Shown here: piece after piece, positions 1-7,186 of the stretch | Numbering within the stretch: position 1 is the stretch's first letter | Layout: every line of letters starts with the position of its first letter | NCBI GenBank assembly: GCA_916715765.1 | Contig: CAKAPG010000002.1 | Location: 89,191-153,190, forward strand | Length of the DNA: 64,000 nt | DNA from: an uncultured Atopobium sp. | Lineage (GTDB): Bacteria; Actinomycetota; Coriobacteriia; Coriobacteriales; Atopobiaceae | Reading direction: 5' to 3' | The notes under the pieces: model-generated | Told to the model about the DNA's origin: nothing | Database searches by the model: none | The model's input: the letters and a program-made list of their open reading frames with translations, nothing else | Program-made: the position numbers and the translations under genes

Positions 1-1068
1 GGGAGAAGCACTTTGTTGCTCGGAATGATTGCCTTCGCTGAGGCTGGTGCTGTGGTCAAAGTCTTGTTTTGAAATGCGTAGATTAAAGTCTCCGATAGGA
101 GTGTCAGTAACCGTAAGAGCTTCCTCTTCCTGGTTTTTTATCTCCACGGTGTGGACCGTAGAGTCTAGAAGAAAGCCCTTTGGTGCAGTGGTTTCTTTTA
201 CGTATACCGTTTCAACAGGAAGCTCATCGAGTGTTGCAGACCCAGATTCGTCAAGAGTGAGGCTGCCAAGAAGATTGGTGCAACCCTCATCGGAATACAC
301 TCCGTAAACAGCGCCTTCTAGGGAGTAGTGCTCGTTATTTGAAGTGACATCGGGTAATAGGGAGCCTTTGGTGATTTTGAGAGAGCCAGATTGTTGCCCA
401 AAGAAAAACAGAACTTGTTTGTCTCCCGTGGGTACAAACAGCTTTGCAACTCCGTTTTCTGGACCGCTGACGTTGGTCTGAGCATAGCTCATAGCATCGG
501 AATAGAACTGCTCAATAGGTTGATGAAGCTCTGCCTGAGGAACACTCACCGCAAGAGCATGAGCTTCTCCGCGCATAACCGCCCACAGCGCAAACTGCGT
601 GATGGCGCGCGCCTTCCAGCCTGTATATCCATATACGTCTTTTTCTTGGGACGCAGTAGCCCCGTGATAAATGATGTAGTCAATAGCTCTAAGCTGCTCA
701 GCGGTATACGTTCCACCGCGAGCACCGTTAGCTGAGGTGAGTTTTGTATAAGACTGCGGGTCGATTATACTTCCAGTTGCTCCTGGCCAGGCACCATAGT
801 GATTGAACTCATCTCCACAGTAAAGATACGTACCGTCACTAGCGGTCCACATAGGAATTTGTTGTCCACCAGGAAAATCTTCTCTTTGTGCAACAGTAAA
901 AGAGGGCTCTTGTGCAAAAGCAAGTCTATGAGCAGGCTTTAGGAAAAAATGACTAAGGAGAAGAGCTCCAATCAACAGAGGGATAAACCAAAAGTGAAAG
1001 GCAGAAGCAAAGGGGCGCCTCCGCGCAGTTCTTTCTTCCTTAGGTTTTGAGGATTTTGTGATAAACAT
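1..1068 (-). CDS. Secreted thioester-domain / SpaA-fold surface adhesin, N-terminal part (cut by window edge)
   Basis: The reading frame is open from an ATG at 1068 to the first base of the window, giving 356 codons with the C-terminus missing. A GGAGG site lies 5 nt before the ATG. Residues 1-50 form a basic then hydrophobic export signal ending in AFA-QE. Residues about 70-200 resemble a Cys-Gln thioester domain: the Cys is in LYCGDE (Cys84) and the Gln in ITQFALW (Gln158). In this family these two side chains form an internal thioester that bonds covalently to host ligands. Residues about 240-330 resemble a prealbumin-like SpaA/Cna-B domain (GAVYGVYSDEGC, KETTAPKGF), a fold that often carries isopeptide bonds. 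Wall anchoring by an LPxTG motif is expected but lies outside the window. The domain calls rest on motif reading only. Confidence 0.8.
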   Translation of the reverse strand, partial: MFITKSSKPKEERTARRRPFASAFHFWFIPLLIGALLLSHFFLKPAHRLAFAQEPSFTVAQREDFPGGQQIPMWTASDGTYLYCGDEFNHYGAWPGATGSIIDPQSYTKLTSANGARGGTYTAEQLRAIDYIIYHGATASQEKDVYGYTGWKARAITQFALWAVMRGEAHALAVSVPQAELHQPIEQFYSDAMSYAQTNVSGPENGVAKLFVPTGDKQVLFFFGQQSGSLKITKGSLLPDVTSNNEHYSLEGAVYGVYSDEGCTNLLGSLTLDESGSATLDELPVETVYVKETTAPKGFLLDSTVHTVEIKNQEEEALTVTDTPIGDFNLRISKQDFDHSTSLSEGNHSEQQSASP

Positions 1069-1163
1069 GCGTGCCTCCAAACTGAAAAATCAGAGGTAGA
1101 TTGCGTATGATGAGATTTTTGAAATGCATAAATAAGAGCTTTTGTTGCAACATATAGACAATT

Positions 1164-1194
1164 AGTGTTAACGTATTCTGTAATCAGTAACACT
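1164..1194. promoter_or_regulatory. Inverted repeat in the fur promoter region
   Basis: Perfect 7-bp arms AGTGTTA (1164-1170) and TAACACT (1188-1194) are separated by 17 nt. The spacer contains TGTAAT, a possible -10 box. The dyad ends 20 nt before the GTG start of the Fur-family gene, so it could be an autoregulatory operator. It could equally be a chance dyad, and no known Fur or PerR box is matched. Confidence 0.35.
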
Positions 1195-1214
1195 TACTAA
1201 TTAATGAGGTTATC

Positions 1215-1616
1215 GTGCGTTACAGTAAGCAACGTGAGGCAATTCGTACGTATATGGAAGGTCGCCATGACCATCCAACAGCAGATAGCGTGTATGCGGC
1301 AGTAAGAGAGGAGTTACCAAATATCTCTCTTGGAACCGTTTACCGCAACCTTATGCAGCTTGTTGACGCAGGTGAGCTTCAGGTTGTTAATACTGGTGAT
1401 AACATCTCTCGTTTTGATCCAACTACAACTGAGCATGCCCACTTCCAATGTCATGAGTGCGGCCGTGTCTTTGATGTTGATGGACCAGTTCTAAGGGATC
1501 TTACCAGCCTCACCAAGGACTCTTGTGGCGAGATTGACTCTTATGCCTTGTGCTTTACAGGTATTTGTAATGAGTGCCTAGCTAAGAATCCAGCGCTTCA
1601 TCACAGCGTAAACTAA
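1215..1616 (+). CDS. Fur/PerR-family metal- or peroxide-responsive repressor
   Basis: This 133-residue protein has the Fur-family layout. Residues 1-70 form a winged-helix DNA-binding domain with the recognition region SLGTVYRNL. It is followed by HAH (74-76) and a C-terminal dimerisation and metal domain with two structural zinc pairs, CHEC (79-82) and CNEC (118-121). Such proteins repress iron-uptake or oxidative-stress genes when metal is bound, and lose DNA binding on metal loss or peroxide oxidation. The start is GTG behind a GAGGT site. The length is normal, if slightly short at the N-terminus. Fur and PerR cannot be separated with confidence by eye. The gene stands alone and is closed by a strong terminator. 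Confidence 0.9.
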   Translation: MRYSKQREAIRTYMEGRHDHPTADSVYAAVREELPNISLGTVYRNLMQLVDAGELQVVNTGDNISRFDPTTTEHAHFQCHECGRVFDVDGPVLRDLTSLTKDSCGEIDSYALCFTGICNECLAKNPALHHSVN

Positions 1617-1643
1617 TTGCATTGCAACAAAACAGCTCTCTTT

Positions 1644-1670
1644 AAGACCGGTGTTCACCGGTCTTTTTCT
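1644..1670 (+). terminator. Intrinsic terminator of the Fur-family gene
   Basis: A GC-rich stem (AAGACCGGTG paired with CACCGGTCTT) is followed directly by TTTCT. It lies 28 nt after the stop codon. Confidence 0.85.
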
Positions 1671-1880
1671 TTATGGGGGAGCCTCAGGTTTGCGAGAAAA
1701 CCTATCTGCTAGACGCGACCGTAGACCTGCATGCCCTATGGAAGGAAAGCTGCTTGGCATGACGGGGTCTCCGCCAAGCAGCTTTGCCCGAGGAAGGTGG
1801 AGTTGTCGGGTGGAGAGTAGGCGTCTATAAGAGGTGGGATAGTGGTGTGCGGGGGTTTCTCGCCAAAAGTACTTTTGCAT
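1671..1880 (-). CDS. Candidate 69-residue basic protein of unknown function
   Basis: Not recognised. An ATG at 1880 follows AAGGAG with 4 nt spacing and opens 69 codons ending in TAA. The product is rich in Arg, Pro and Ser, has no membrane segment, and contains FWRETPAHHYPT and LADRFSRKPEAPP. The frame continues upstream without a stop to 2048, but the site at 1880 is the only one with a good ribosome-binding sequence. Inside the ORF sits a 13-bp perfect inverted repeat (AAAGCTGCTTGGC at about 1757-1769 with its complement near 1784-1796). This is unusual for coding DNA and leaves open that the region is a structured RNA instead. It converges on the Fur-family gene. Confidence 0.35.
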   Translation of the reverse strand: MQKYFWRETPAHHYPTSYRRLLSTRQLHLPRAKLLGGDPVMPSSFPSIGHAGLRSRLADRFSRKPEAPP

Positions 1881-2087
1881 AGCGCTCCTTTCGTTGGAGA
1901 GCATGCTAAAGAGTGATTTTGCGCCTATTCTGACCAGCACTTGTCCAATTTCTGACAAAGAAAATTTGTGTAGGCGCATTTTTGTTGTATACAAGCAGCT
2001 AGGCAGAAAACAACGCATCAAACTTTTATCTAGTTGCCGAGCAAGCAATTAAAAGGCAAAAAATACTGTGATAAAATCTACACAATT
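1881..2087. other. Spacer upstream of the small ORF and tRNA-Gly
   Basis: AT-rich spacer of about 200 nt. It contains the inverted repeat TGCGCCTA (about 1920-1927) with TAGGCGCA (about 1972-1979), enclosing a smaller TTGTC/GACAA dyad. These nested dyads could be a regulated promoter for the minus-strand small ORF. A GATAAAAT box near 2070-2077 is a plausible -10 for tRNA-Gly. Confidence 0.4.
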
Positions 2088-2162
2088 GCGGGCATCGCCA
2101 AGTGGTAAGGCAATGGCTTCCCAAGCCATCATCCGCGGGTTCGAATCCCGTTGCCCGCTCCA
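2088..2162 (+). tRNA. tRNA-Gly (anticodon CCC)
   Basis: A full cloverleaf is visible: acceptor GCGGGCA with TGCCCGC, D arm GCC/GGC, anticodon arm ATGGC-TTCCCAA-GCCAT, and T arm with GTTCGAAT. CCA is encoded. The anticodon CCC reads GGG. Confidence 0.96.
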
Positions 2163-2171
2163 ATGACATAC

Positions 2172-2195
2172 AAGAGCCCTTCGGGGCTCTTTTTA
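2172..2195 (+). terminator. Terminator after tRNA-Gly
   Basis: Stem AAGAGCCC/GGGCTCTT with a TTCG tetraloop, followed by a T run. Confidence 0.9.
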
Positions 2196-2329
2196 TGGAC
2201 AAGATTGAAATTTGGCGTTGTGAAGAAGGCTGTTCGGGTAGAAGTGGAACGGAAATACTTTGGATTTATCGCCAAAACGTTTGCTCTTAATTTCTTGAAT
2301 TACGCGGATTGATGGTTGAAGGGAACAAC

Positions 2330-3607
2330 ATGGCACAAATTCCTATGACAGACCAAGAGGTAAAGATTGCCCTTGATGCGCTGTCTGATCAGATTGATAA
2401 ATACGCTGAGCTTCTTGTGAAGAAGGGATGCGCAATTTCTGAGGGAAGTCAGCTGGTAATTAACGCTTCAATTGAGATTGCCGATTTTGCCCGTAGAGTT
2501 CAGCGCGCAGCTTATGCAGCTGGTGCAGAATTTGTCACGGTTATTTGGGGCGATCAAGAGTCTTCAAGAATCATGTACGAAAACGTAGATCTAGCTCGTC
2601 TTTCTAAAACTCCAAGCTGGAAGATTGAGCAGCTTAACTCCCTCGCAGAGCAGGGTGCAGCATTTTTGTTCCTCTCGTCTGATGATCCAAATGGTCTAAA
2701 GGGCATTGATCCAGAAAAGCCCGCTGCTGTTTCTCGTGCAAGAAACCTGGAGTGCGACGTCTTTAGAAATGGCATGGACTTTGGTAAAAACGTTTGGTGT
2801 ATTGCTGGTGTTCCTGCAGCTGAATGGGCAAAGGTAATTTTCCCAGAGCTCTCTGAAGCTGAGGCAATCTACAGGCTTTGGATTGCAATTTTGGACGTTG
2901 CTCATGCAAGTGGAGAAGATCCTCAGAGTGCTTGGGAGACCCACAATGCAACGTTTGAGAAGACCAAGCGCTTCATGAACTCTCACCAGTTTGAAGAGCT
3001 TCGTTATGAGTCTTCAAATGGAACTAACCTGACTATTGGCATGAATCCAGGACATCTTTGGGAGGGCGGCGCTGGCAAGACTCAGGATGGAACATTGTTT
3101 TTCCCTAACATTCCTACTGAGGAAGTCTTTACCACGCCAAATTATCGCAAGGTAAACGGCACTGTTCACTCTGCGCTGCCGCTGATTCATGCTGGACAGA
3201 TTGTTAAGAACTTCTGGTTTACCTTCAAAGACGGTGAGGTTGTCGACTACGGCGCTGAACAGGGCAAGGACGTTCTGACCTCTATTGTTTCTCAAAAAGG
3301 TGGCAAGTACCTGGGAGAATGTGCACTTATCTCCAAGAATACCCCTATTCGCCAGAGCGGTATTTTGTTCTACGACACGCTATATGACGAGAACGCTAGC
3401 TGCCACTTAGCGCTTGGAATGGGCTTCCCAGAGTGCCTAGAGGGTGGTCTTGAGATGAACCCTGATAAACTCTTGGCTCATGGCGTCAATCAGAGCACAA
3501 CACATGTCGATTTTATGATTGGTGCAGACGATTTGAACATTTGGGGAATTTCTGCCGATGGAAAAGAAACACCAATTTTCGTAAATGGACAATGGGCATG
3601 GGAGTAA
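2330..3607 (+). CDS. M29-family (AmpS/PepS-type) metallo-aminopeptidase
   Basis: This 425-residue cytoplasmic aminopeptidase matches the thermophilic metalloprotease (M29) family, which removes N-terminal residues from peptides using a two-metal site. The C-terminal half carries the family's metal and catalytic segments: FFPNIPTEEVF, KYLGECALI, a Tyr/His stretch in FYDTLYDENASCHLALG, and HVDFMIG. The length is normal (about 410-420). The frame can begin at a TTG at 2309. I chose the ATG at 2330 because GAAGGGA lies correctly in front of it and MAQIPMT is a typical start. The gene is monocistronic, between two tRNA genes, and probably serves peptide turnover. Confidence 0.92.
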   Translation: MAQIPMTDQEVKIALDALSDQIDKYAELLVKKGCAISEGSQLVINASIEIADFARRVQRAAYAAGAEFVTVIWGDQESSRIMYENVDLARLSKTPSWKIEQLNSLAEQGAAFLFLSSDDPNGLKGIDPEKPAAVSRARNLECDVFRNGMDFGKNVWCIAGVPAAEWAKVIFPELSEAEAIYRLWIAILDVAHASGEDPQSAWETHNATFEKTKRFMNSHQFEELRYESSNGTNLTIGMNPGHLWEGGAGKTQDGTLFFPNIPTEEVFTTPNYRKVNGTVHSALPLIHAGQIVKNFWFTFKDGEVVDYGAEQGKDVLTSIVSQKGGKYLGECALISKNTPIRQSGILFYDTLYDENASCHLALGMGFPECLEGGLEMNPDKLLAHGVNQSTTHVDFMIGADDLNIWGISADGKETPIFVNGQWAWE

Positions 3608-3655
3608 ACTGCTACACTATCCTAGTTGCGTGGTAAAATTGCCACGCCCGATAAT

Positions 3656-3731
3656 GGGCCGTTAGCTCAGTTGGTAGAGCAGGGGACTTTTAATCCCAAG
3701 GTCTAGGGTTCGAACCCCTAACGGCCCACCA
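3656..3731 (+). tRNA. tRNA-Lys (anticodon TTT)
   Basis: Cloverleaf with acceptor GGGCCGT/ACGGCCC, D loop AGTTGGTA, anticodon loop CTTTTAA reading AAA/AAG, a TTCGAAC T loop, and an encoded CCA. Confidence 0.97.
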
Positions 3732-3740
3732 GGTAATTCA

Positions 3741-3778
3741 AAGGTCGGGTACCATAGTGGTACTCGACCTTTTCTTTT
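3741..3778 (+). terminator. Terminator between tRNA-Lys and purB
   Basis: Long stem AAGGTCGgGTACCA/TGGTACtCGACCTT followed by TTTCTTTT. It separates the tRNA transcript from purB. Confidence 0.85.
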
Positions 3779-3799
3779 ACGAGCAGAAGGAGTCTCATC

Positions 3800-5146
3800 G
3801 TGGTAGATCGCTACACCGGCAAAGAAATGGGCCACATCTTTTCTTTGGAGAACAAGTACGCCGTTTGGCAGGAGATTGAAGTCCTTGCATGCGAAGCGCA
3901 GGCTGAGCTTGGTGTTATTGGTATTTCTCGCGAAGAGGCAGTTTGGATTCGCGAGCATGCAGCGTTTAACCGCGCTGAGGTAGACGAGATTGAGGCTGTT
4001 ACCAACCACGATGTCATTGCTTTTCTGACCAACATGGGCTCCTATATCGACGCAGAGGTTCCAGAGGGTGAGCTCAAGCCAAGCCGCTGGGTTCACTATG
4101 GCATGACCTCAACAGACTTGGGCGATACCGCTCTTTGCTACCAGCTCACTCAGGCATGTGACCTGCTTATTGCTGCAGTTCGTCGCTGCGCTGCTATCTG
4201 CAAGCGTCGTGCTTTTGAGGAGCGCGACACTCTGTGCGTCGGCCGCACTCACGGCATTCACGCCGAGCCTATGACTTTTGGCATGAAGTTTGGTAGCTGG
4301 GCCTGGGAGTTCAAGCGCGATCTTGACCGTCTCAAGGACGCTCGCAAAAACGTTGCCTATGGTGCTATTTCTGGCGCTGTTGGAACGTACTCTTCCATTG
4401 ATCCTTTTGTTGAGGAGTACGTTTGCGAGAAACTCGGTCTTGTTCACGACCCACTTTCAACTCAGGTAATTTCTCGCGACCACCACGCGTACCTTGCTGG
4501 TGTTCTGGCAACCGTTGCCGCTACCTGCGAGCGCGTTGCAACTGAGATGCGAGCACTGCAGAAGACCGATACCCTCGAGGCTGAAGAGCCATTCCGCAAG
4601 GGCCAGAAGGGCTCTTCCGCTATGCCTCACAAGCGCAATCCTATTACTGCCGAGAAAATCTGTGGTTTGTCCCGCGTAGTTAAGGCAAACGCACAGGTTG
4701 CCTTTGATAACGTTGCACTTTGGCACGAGCGTGACATCAGCCACTCTTCTGCTGAGCGTGTTGCTCAGGCAGATAGCTTTATTGCTCTTGACCACATGCT
4801 GTCAAAGCTTGAGTTCCTGCTTGATGGCATGGTCCTGTATCCAGAGCAGATGATGGCCAACCTCAATAAGACCCGTGGCATGCTCTTCTCGTCAAAGGTT
4901 CTTCTTGCCCTGGTCAACACTGGTATTACTCGCGAAGAGGCATACAAGATTGTCCAGTCTAACGCTATGAAGGTTTGGACAGATATTCAGCAGTGCAAGG
5001 AAGGACCATCCTACCAGGAGCTTCTTGAGGCAGATCCAGCTTGTACGCTGAGCCATGAGGAGCTTGAGAAAATCTTTGATCCTCGCGCATTCCTTACCCG
5101 TTCAAACGTTTTGTTTGACCGTCTTGAGCATCTTGAATTGGACTAA
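3800..5146 (+). CDS. purB: Adenylosuccinate lyase
   Basis: PurB catalyses two fumarate-releasing steps in purine synthesis, SAICAR to AICAR and adenylosuccinate to AMP. The 448-residue protein has the fumarase/aspartase-superfamily signature SSAMPHKRNP near residues 272-281. It also has MTSTDLGDTA near 95-104 and GRTHGIHAEPMTFG near 150, the three conserved regions that meet at the active site. The start is GTG behind GAAGGAG. The Tat lipoprotein gene begins 3 nt after the stop, so the two are probably co-transcribed. purC and purH lie elsewhere in the window, so the pathway is scattered. Confidence 0.97.
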   Translation: MVDRYTGKEMGHIFSLENKYAVWQEIEVLACEAQAELGVIGISREEAVWIREHAAFNRAEVDEIEAVTNHDVIAFLTNMGSYIDAEVPEGELKPSRWVHYGMTSTDLGDTALCYQLTQACDLLIAAVRRCAAICKRRAFEERDTLCVGRTHGIHAEPMTFGMKFGSWAWEFKRDLDRLKDARKNVAYGAISGAVGTYSSIDPFVEEYVCEKLGLVHDPLSTQVISRDHHAYLAGVLATVAATCERVATEMRALQKTDTLEAEEPFRKGQKGSSAMPHKRNPITAEKICGLSRVVKANAQVAFDNVALWHERDISHSSAERVAQADSFIALDHMLSKLEFLLDGMVLYPEQMMANLNKTRGMLFSSKVLLALVNTGITREEAYKIVQSNAMKVWTDIQQCKEGPSYQELLEADPACTLSHEELEKIFDPRAFLTRSNVLFDRLEHLELD

Positions 5147-5149
5147 ATC

Positions 5150-6361
5150 GTGTCACTGTTTGGGAACATTTCTCGTCGAAACTTCTTTAAGACGGGAGCG
5201 GCAGGTGTCGTAGTTGCGGGTGCAATTAGCATCGCGGCTGGCTGCTCTCATCAAGAAGGCTCGGGAGATGCAGGAAAACCGCTGGTACTTGACGAGTCTT
5301 CTGGCACAAATGTGCTGGACTCATATAGCTCGACGGAGTATTCTGCCCAACCTAGCCAGACCTGGAGCCTTCCTCTGGGAAGCGTGCTGCATCCAGCCGA
5401 TGGAAATTGGATTCCCGTCACCACGGCCGGCGCATCTGCTACGCCAATGGTAAAGGGCTCTGCTCTTTCGCTGACGTCTGGCCAGGTTGTTGACGTTGTT
5501 CCTGCGGCTCAGATGAACAATACCACCGCCGTAATTTACGACGTTCGCTGCTCCGACTCCGTTTATGCATGGGTTGAGGTGGACACCACAACCTTTGACT
5601 GGGAGCTTCTTGCCGCACCATTTTCTGACGGCAAGCTTACTGGAGATGCAAAGGTTCTCTACAAGGCCGATAAAAACTGGGATCCGGCTCCGTTTGCCTG
5701 CGGAGACGATAAGGTGGTTTGGCTAGTCCAACCAGCTTCTTCTGGCGAGAAAACCCGTGAATCTTCGCACTGCTACGTGTGGCGTGTGGGGGATTCTGAG
5801 GGAACGGACGCCGTTGAATCTCCAGGTAGATTTGCTACTGCACCGTCTATCTCAAAGGGAGTAGTTACCCTCACTCCTCGAGTTCGCGCCTCCGAAGGCA
5901 CCTACTATGGCGTTACAGCATACCTGCTGGGAGACAACCTTAAAACCAAGGTTGACCAGCTTGTTATGCCTCAATCTGTCAAACCTTTTGCAGCAAGTCG
6001 CGTAGACGACAAGTTTATTGTGTCAGTTGAAGCAAGTTATGACTCGGGCGGTCTGTTGGGCAAGATGGGAACATATATCCTGCCTGCTTCAGGCGAAAAT
6101 CCTTACGTCATAGAGCGTGAACCTAATGCAATATCGGCAGGTAAAGGTAGCCTTTACATAATTAAGAGCCGCGCCTCTTACGTGCTTGTTGATACGCAAA
6201 ATCAAACGGCAAACTGGCTCTATTCAATGGATAGAAGCGTTGATTACGGAGAGTTTCCTGCTCGAGAAGGCAACTGTGATTCTTTTGTAACCTACTCAAC
6301 TGTTAAGGATCCCACCAGCGGATATCCGGCTTCTGTGACAGTTCGTGTTTTTTCTTTGTAG
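5150..6361 (+). CDS. Tat-exported lipoprotein of unknown function
   Basis: The 403-residue product begins with a twin-arginine signal (SRRNFFKTGAAG, Arg9-Arg10), a hydrophobic stretch and a lipobox ending AAGC (Cys32). It should therefore be exported folded and tethered to the outer face of the membrane. The rest has repeated beta-strand-like blocks, such as VYAWVEVDTTTFDWELL and KVVWLVQPA, that suggest a beta-propeller-like fold. No catalytic motif is recognised. The start is GTG, 3 nt after purB, without a clear Shine-Dalgarno sequence, which suggests translational coupling. The two-component system follows 100 nt downstream; a functional link is only a guess. Confidence 0.75.
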   Translation: MSLFGNISRRNFFKTGAAGVVVAGAISIAAGCSHQEGSGDAGKPLVLDESSGTNVLDSYSSTEYSAQPSQTWSLPLGSVLHPADGNWIPVTTAGASATPMVKGSALSLTSGQVVDVVPAAQMNNTTAVIYDVRCSDSVYAWVEVDTTTFDWELLAAPFSDGKLTGDAKVLYKADKNWDPAPFACGDDKVVWLVQPASSGEKTRESSHCYVWRVGDSEGTDAVESPGRFATAPSISKGVVTLTPRVRASEGTYYGVTAYLLGDNLKTKVDQLVMPQSVKPFAASRVDDKFIVSVEASYDSGGLLGKMGTYILPASGENPYVIEREPNAISAGKGSLYIIKSRASYVLVDTQNQTANWLYSMDRSVDYGEFPAREGNCDSFVTYSTVKDPTSGYPASVTVRVFSL

Positions 6362-6461
6362 ATTATTTGTAGGTATAGAGATAGAATGAATACAAATAAT
6401 TAATGAATAATCGTAATGTGCCATACGCACATACATGCAGGGCAAAAGAAAAGGGGAGACA

Positions 6462-7175
6462 ATGGCTTCCGACGAGAAGAAAATTCTGATTGTCGAAGAT
6501 GAGAAAGTCATCCGTGACGCCGTCTCAGCATATCTTGAGCGCGAAAATTACGTTGTTAAGGGCGTTGGCGACGGTCAAAGTGCAGTTGAAGAGTTTGAAA
6601 AGCATGCATTTGACCTGGTAATTCTCGATCTTATGCTCCCAAAACTTTCTGGAGAGCGCGTTTGCCGTGCAATTAGAGATACCTCTAACGTGCCTATCAT
6701 TATGCTTACCGCAAAAGGTGAAGTAGAAGACAGGATTATTGGTCTTGAGCTTGGTGCTGATGACTATCTTGTTAAGCCTTTCTCGCCACGTGAGCTGGTG
6801 GCTCGTGTTCGCGCGCTGTTCCGTCGCACGTACTCTGAGCCAGACACTGCTGTTGACGTGCTTGATTACGGTACTCTTACTATTGATATTTCTGGTCACA
6901 AGATTCTCATCAACAACGAGGAAGTTGATCTGACCGCTTCAGAGTTTAAGCTGCTCACCACCCTTGCTCGCTATCCTGGCCGCGTGTACACACGTATGGA
7001 GCTTGTCGAGAAGGTCCTGGGTTATGATTTTGAGGGCTATGAGCGCACTATTGATTCGCATGTCAAGAACTTGCGCGCAAAGCTCGGCGATGATCCTCGT
7101 AATCCTCGCTGGCTGTTCACCGTTCACGGTGTTGGCTATCGCTTTGAGGCTGGCAACGCTAGCCACGAGTCCTAA
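6462..7175 (+). CDS. OmpR/PhoB-family response regulator
   Basis: The 237-residue regulator has an N-terminal receiver domain (acidic pocket EDE near 12-14, phospho-acceptor Asp56 in LVILDLMLP, Lys near 105 in YLVKPFSP). A C-terminal winged-helix domain follows, containing EFKLLTTLARYPGRVYTR and ERTIDSHVKNLRAKLGDD. Such proteins bind promoter DNA after phosphorylation by the partner kinase. The frame extends upstream to 6435, but the ATG at 6462 follows AAAAGGGGAGA and gives a standard N-terminus. The kinase gene begins 11 nt downstream. The target genes are unknown; MtrA- or RegX3-like roles cannot be told apart by eye. Confidence 0.93.
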   Translation: MASDEKKILIVEDEKVIRDAVSAYLERENYVVKGVGDGQSAVEEFEKHAFDLVILDLMLPKLSGERVCRAIRDTSNVPIIMLTAKGEVEDRIIGLELGADDYLVKPFSPRELVARVRALFRRTYSEPDTAVDVLDYGTLTIDISGHKILINNEEVDLTASEFKLLTTLARYPGRVYTRMELVEKVLGYDFEGYERTIDSHVKNLRAKLGDDPRNPRWLFTVHGVGYRFEAGNASHES

Positions 7176-7186
7176 GCTTTAGAGCT

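Noticed and set aside
972..1193. 73-codon minus-strand frame overlapping the adhesin start
   Set aside because: It overlaps the adhesin in another frame, has no ribosome site and covers the regulator's promoter region.
1671..1880. SRP, RNase P or 6S RNA in the structured spacer
   Set aside because: None of the conserved core sequences fit, and the SRP RNA is clearly at 43931-44040.
2081..2095. 15-bp identity CACAATTGCGGGCAT between the tRNA-Gly 5' end and the inverted-repeat element at 10717-10731, suggesting an attachment site
   Set aside because: A few 15-mers shared by chance are expected in a 64-kb window, and the match covers the 5' end of the tRNA rather than the 3' end typical of integration sites.
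3621..3650. Hairpin GCGTGG/CCACGC between the aminopeptidase gene and tRNA-Lys as terminator
   Set aside because: The stem is only 6 bp and is not followed by T residues, so I could not support it as a terminator.
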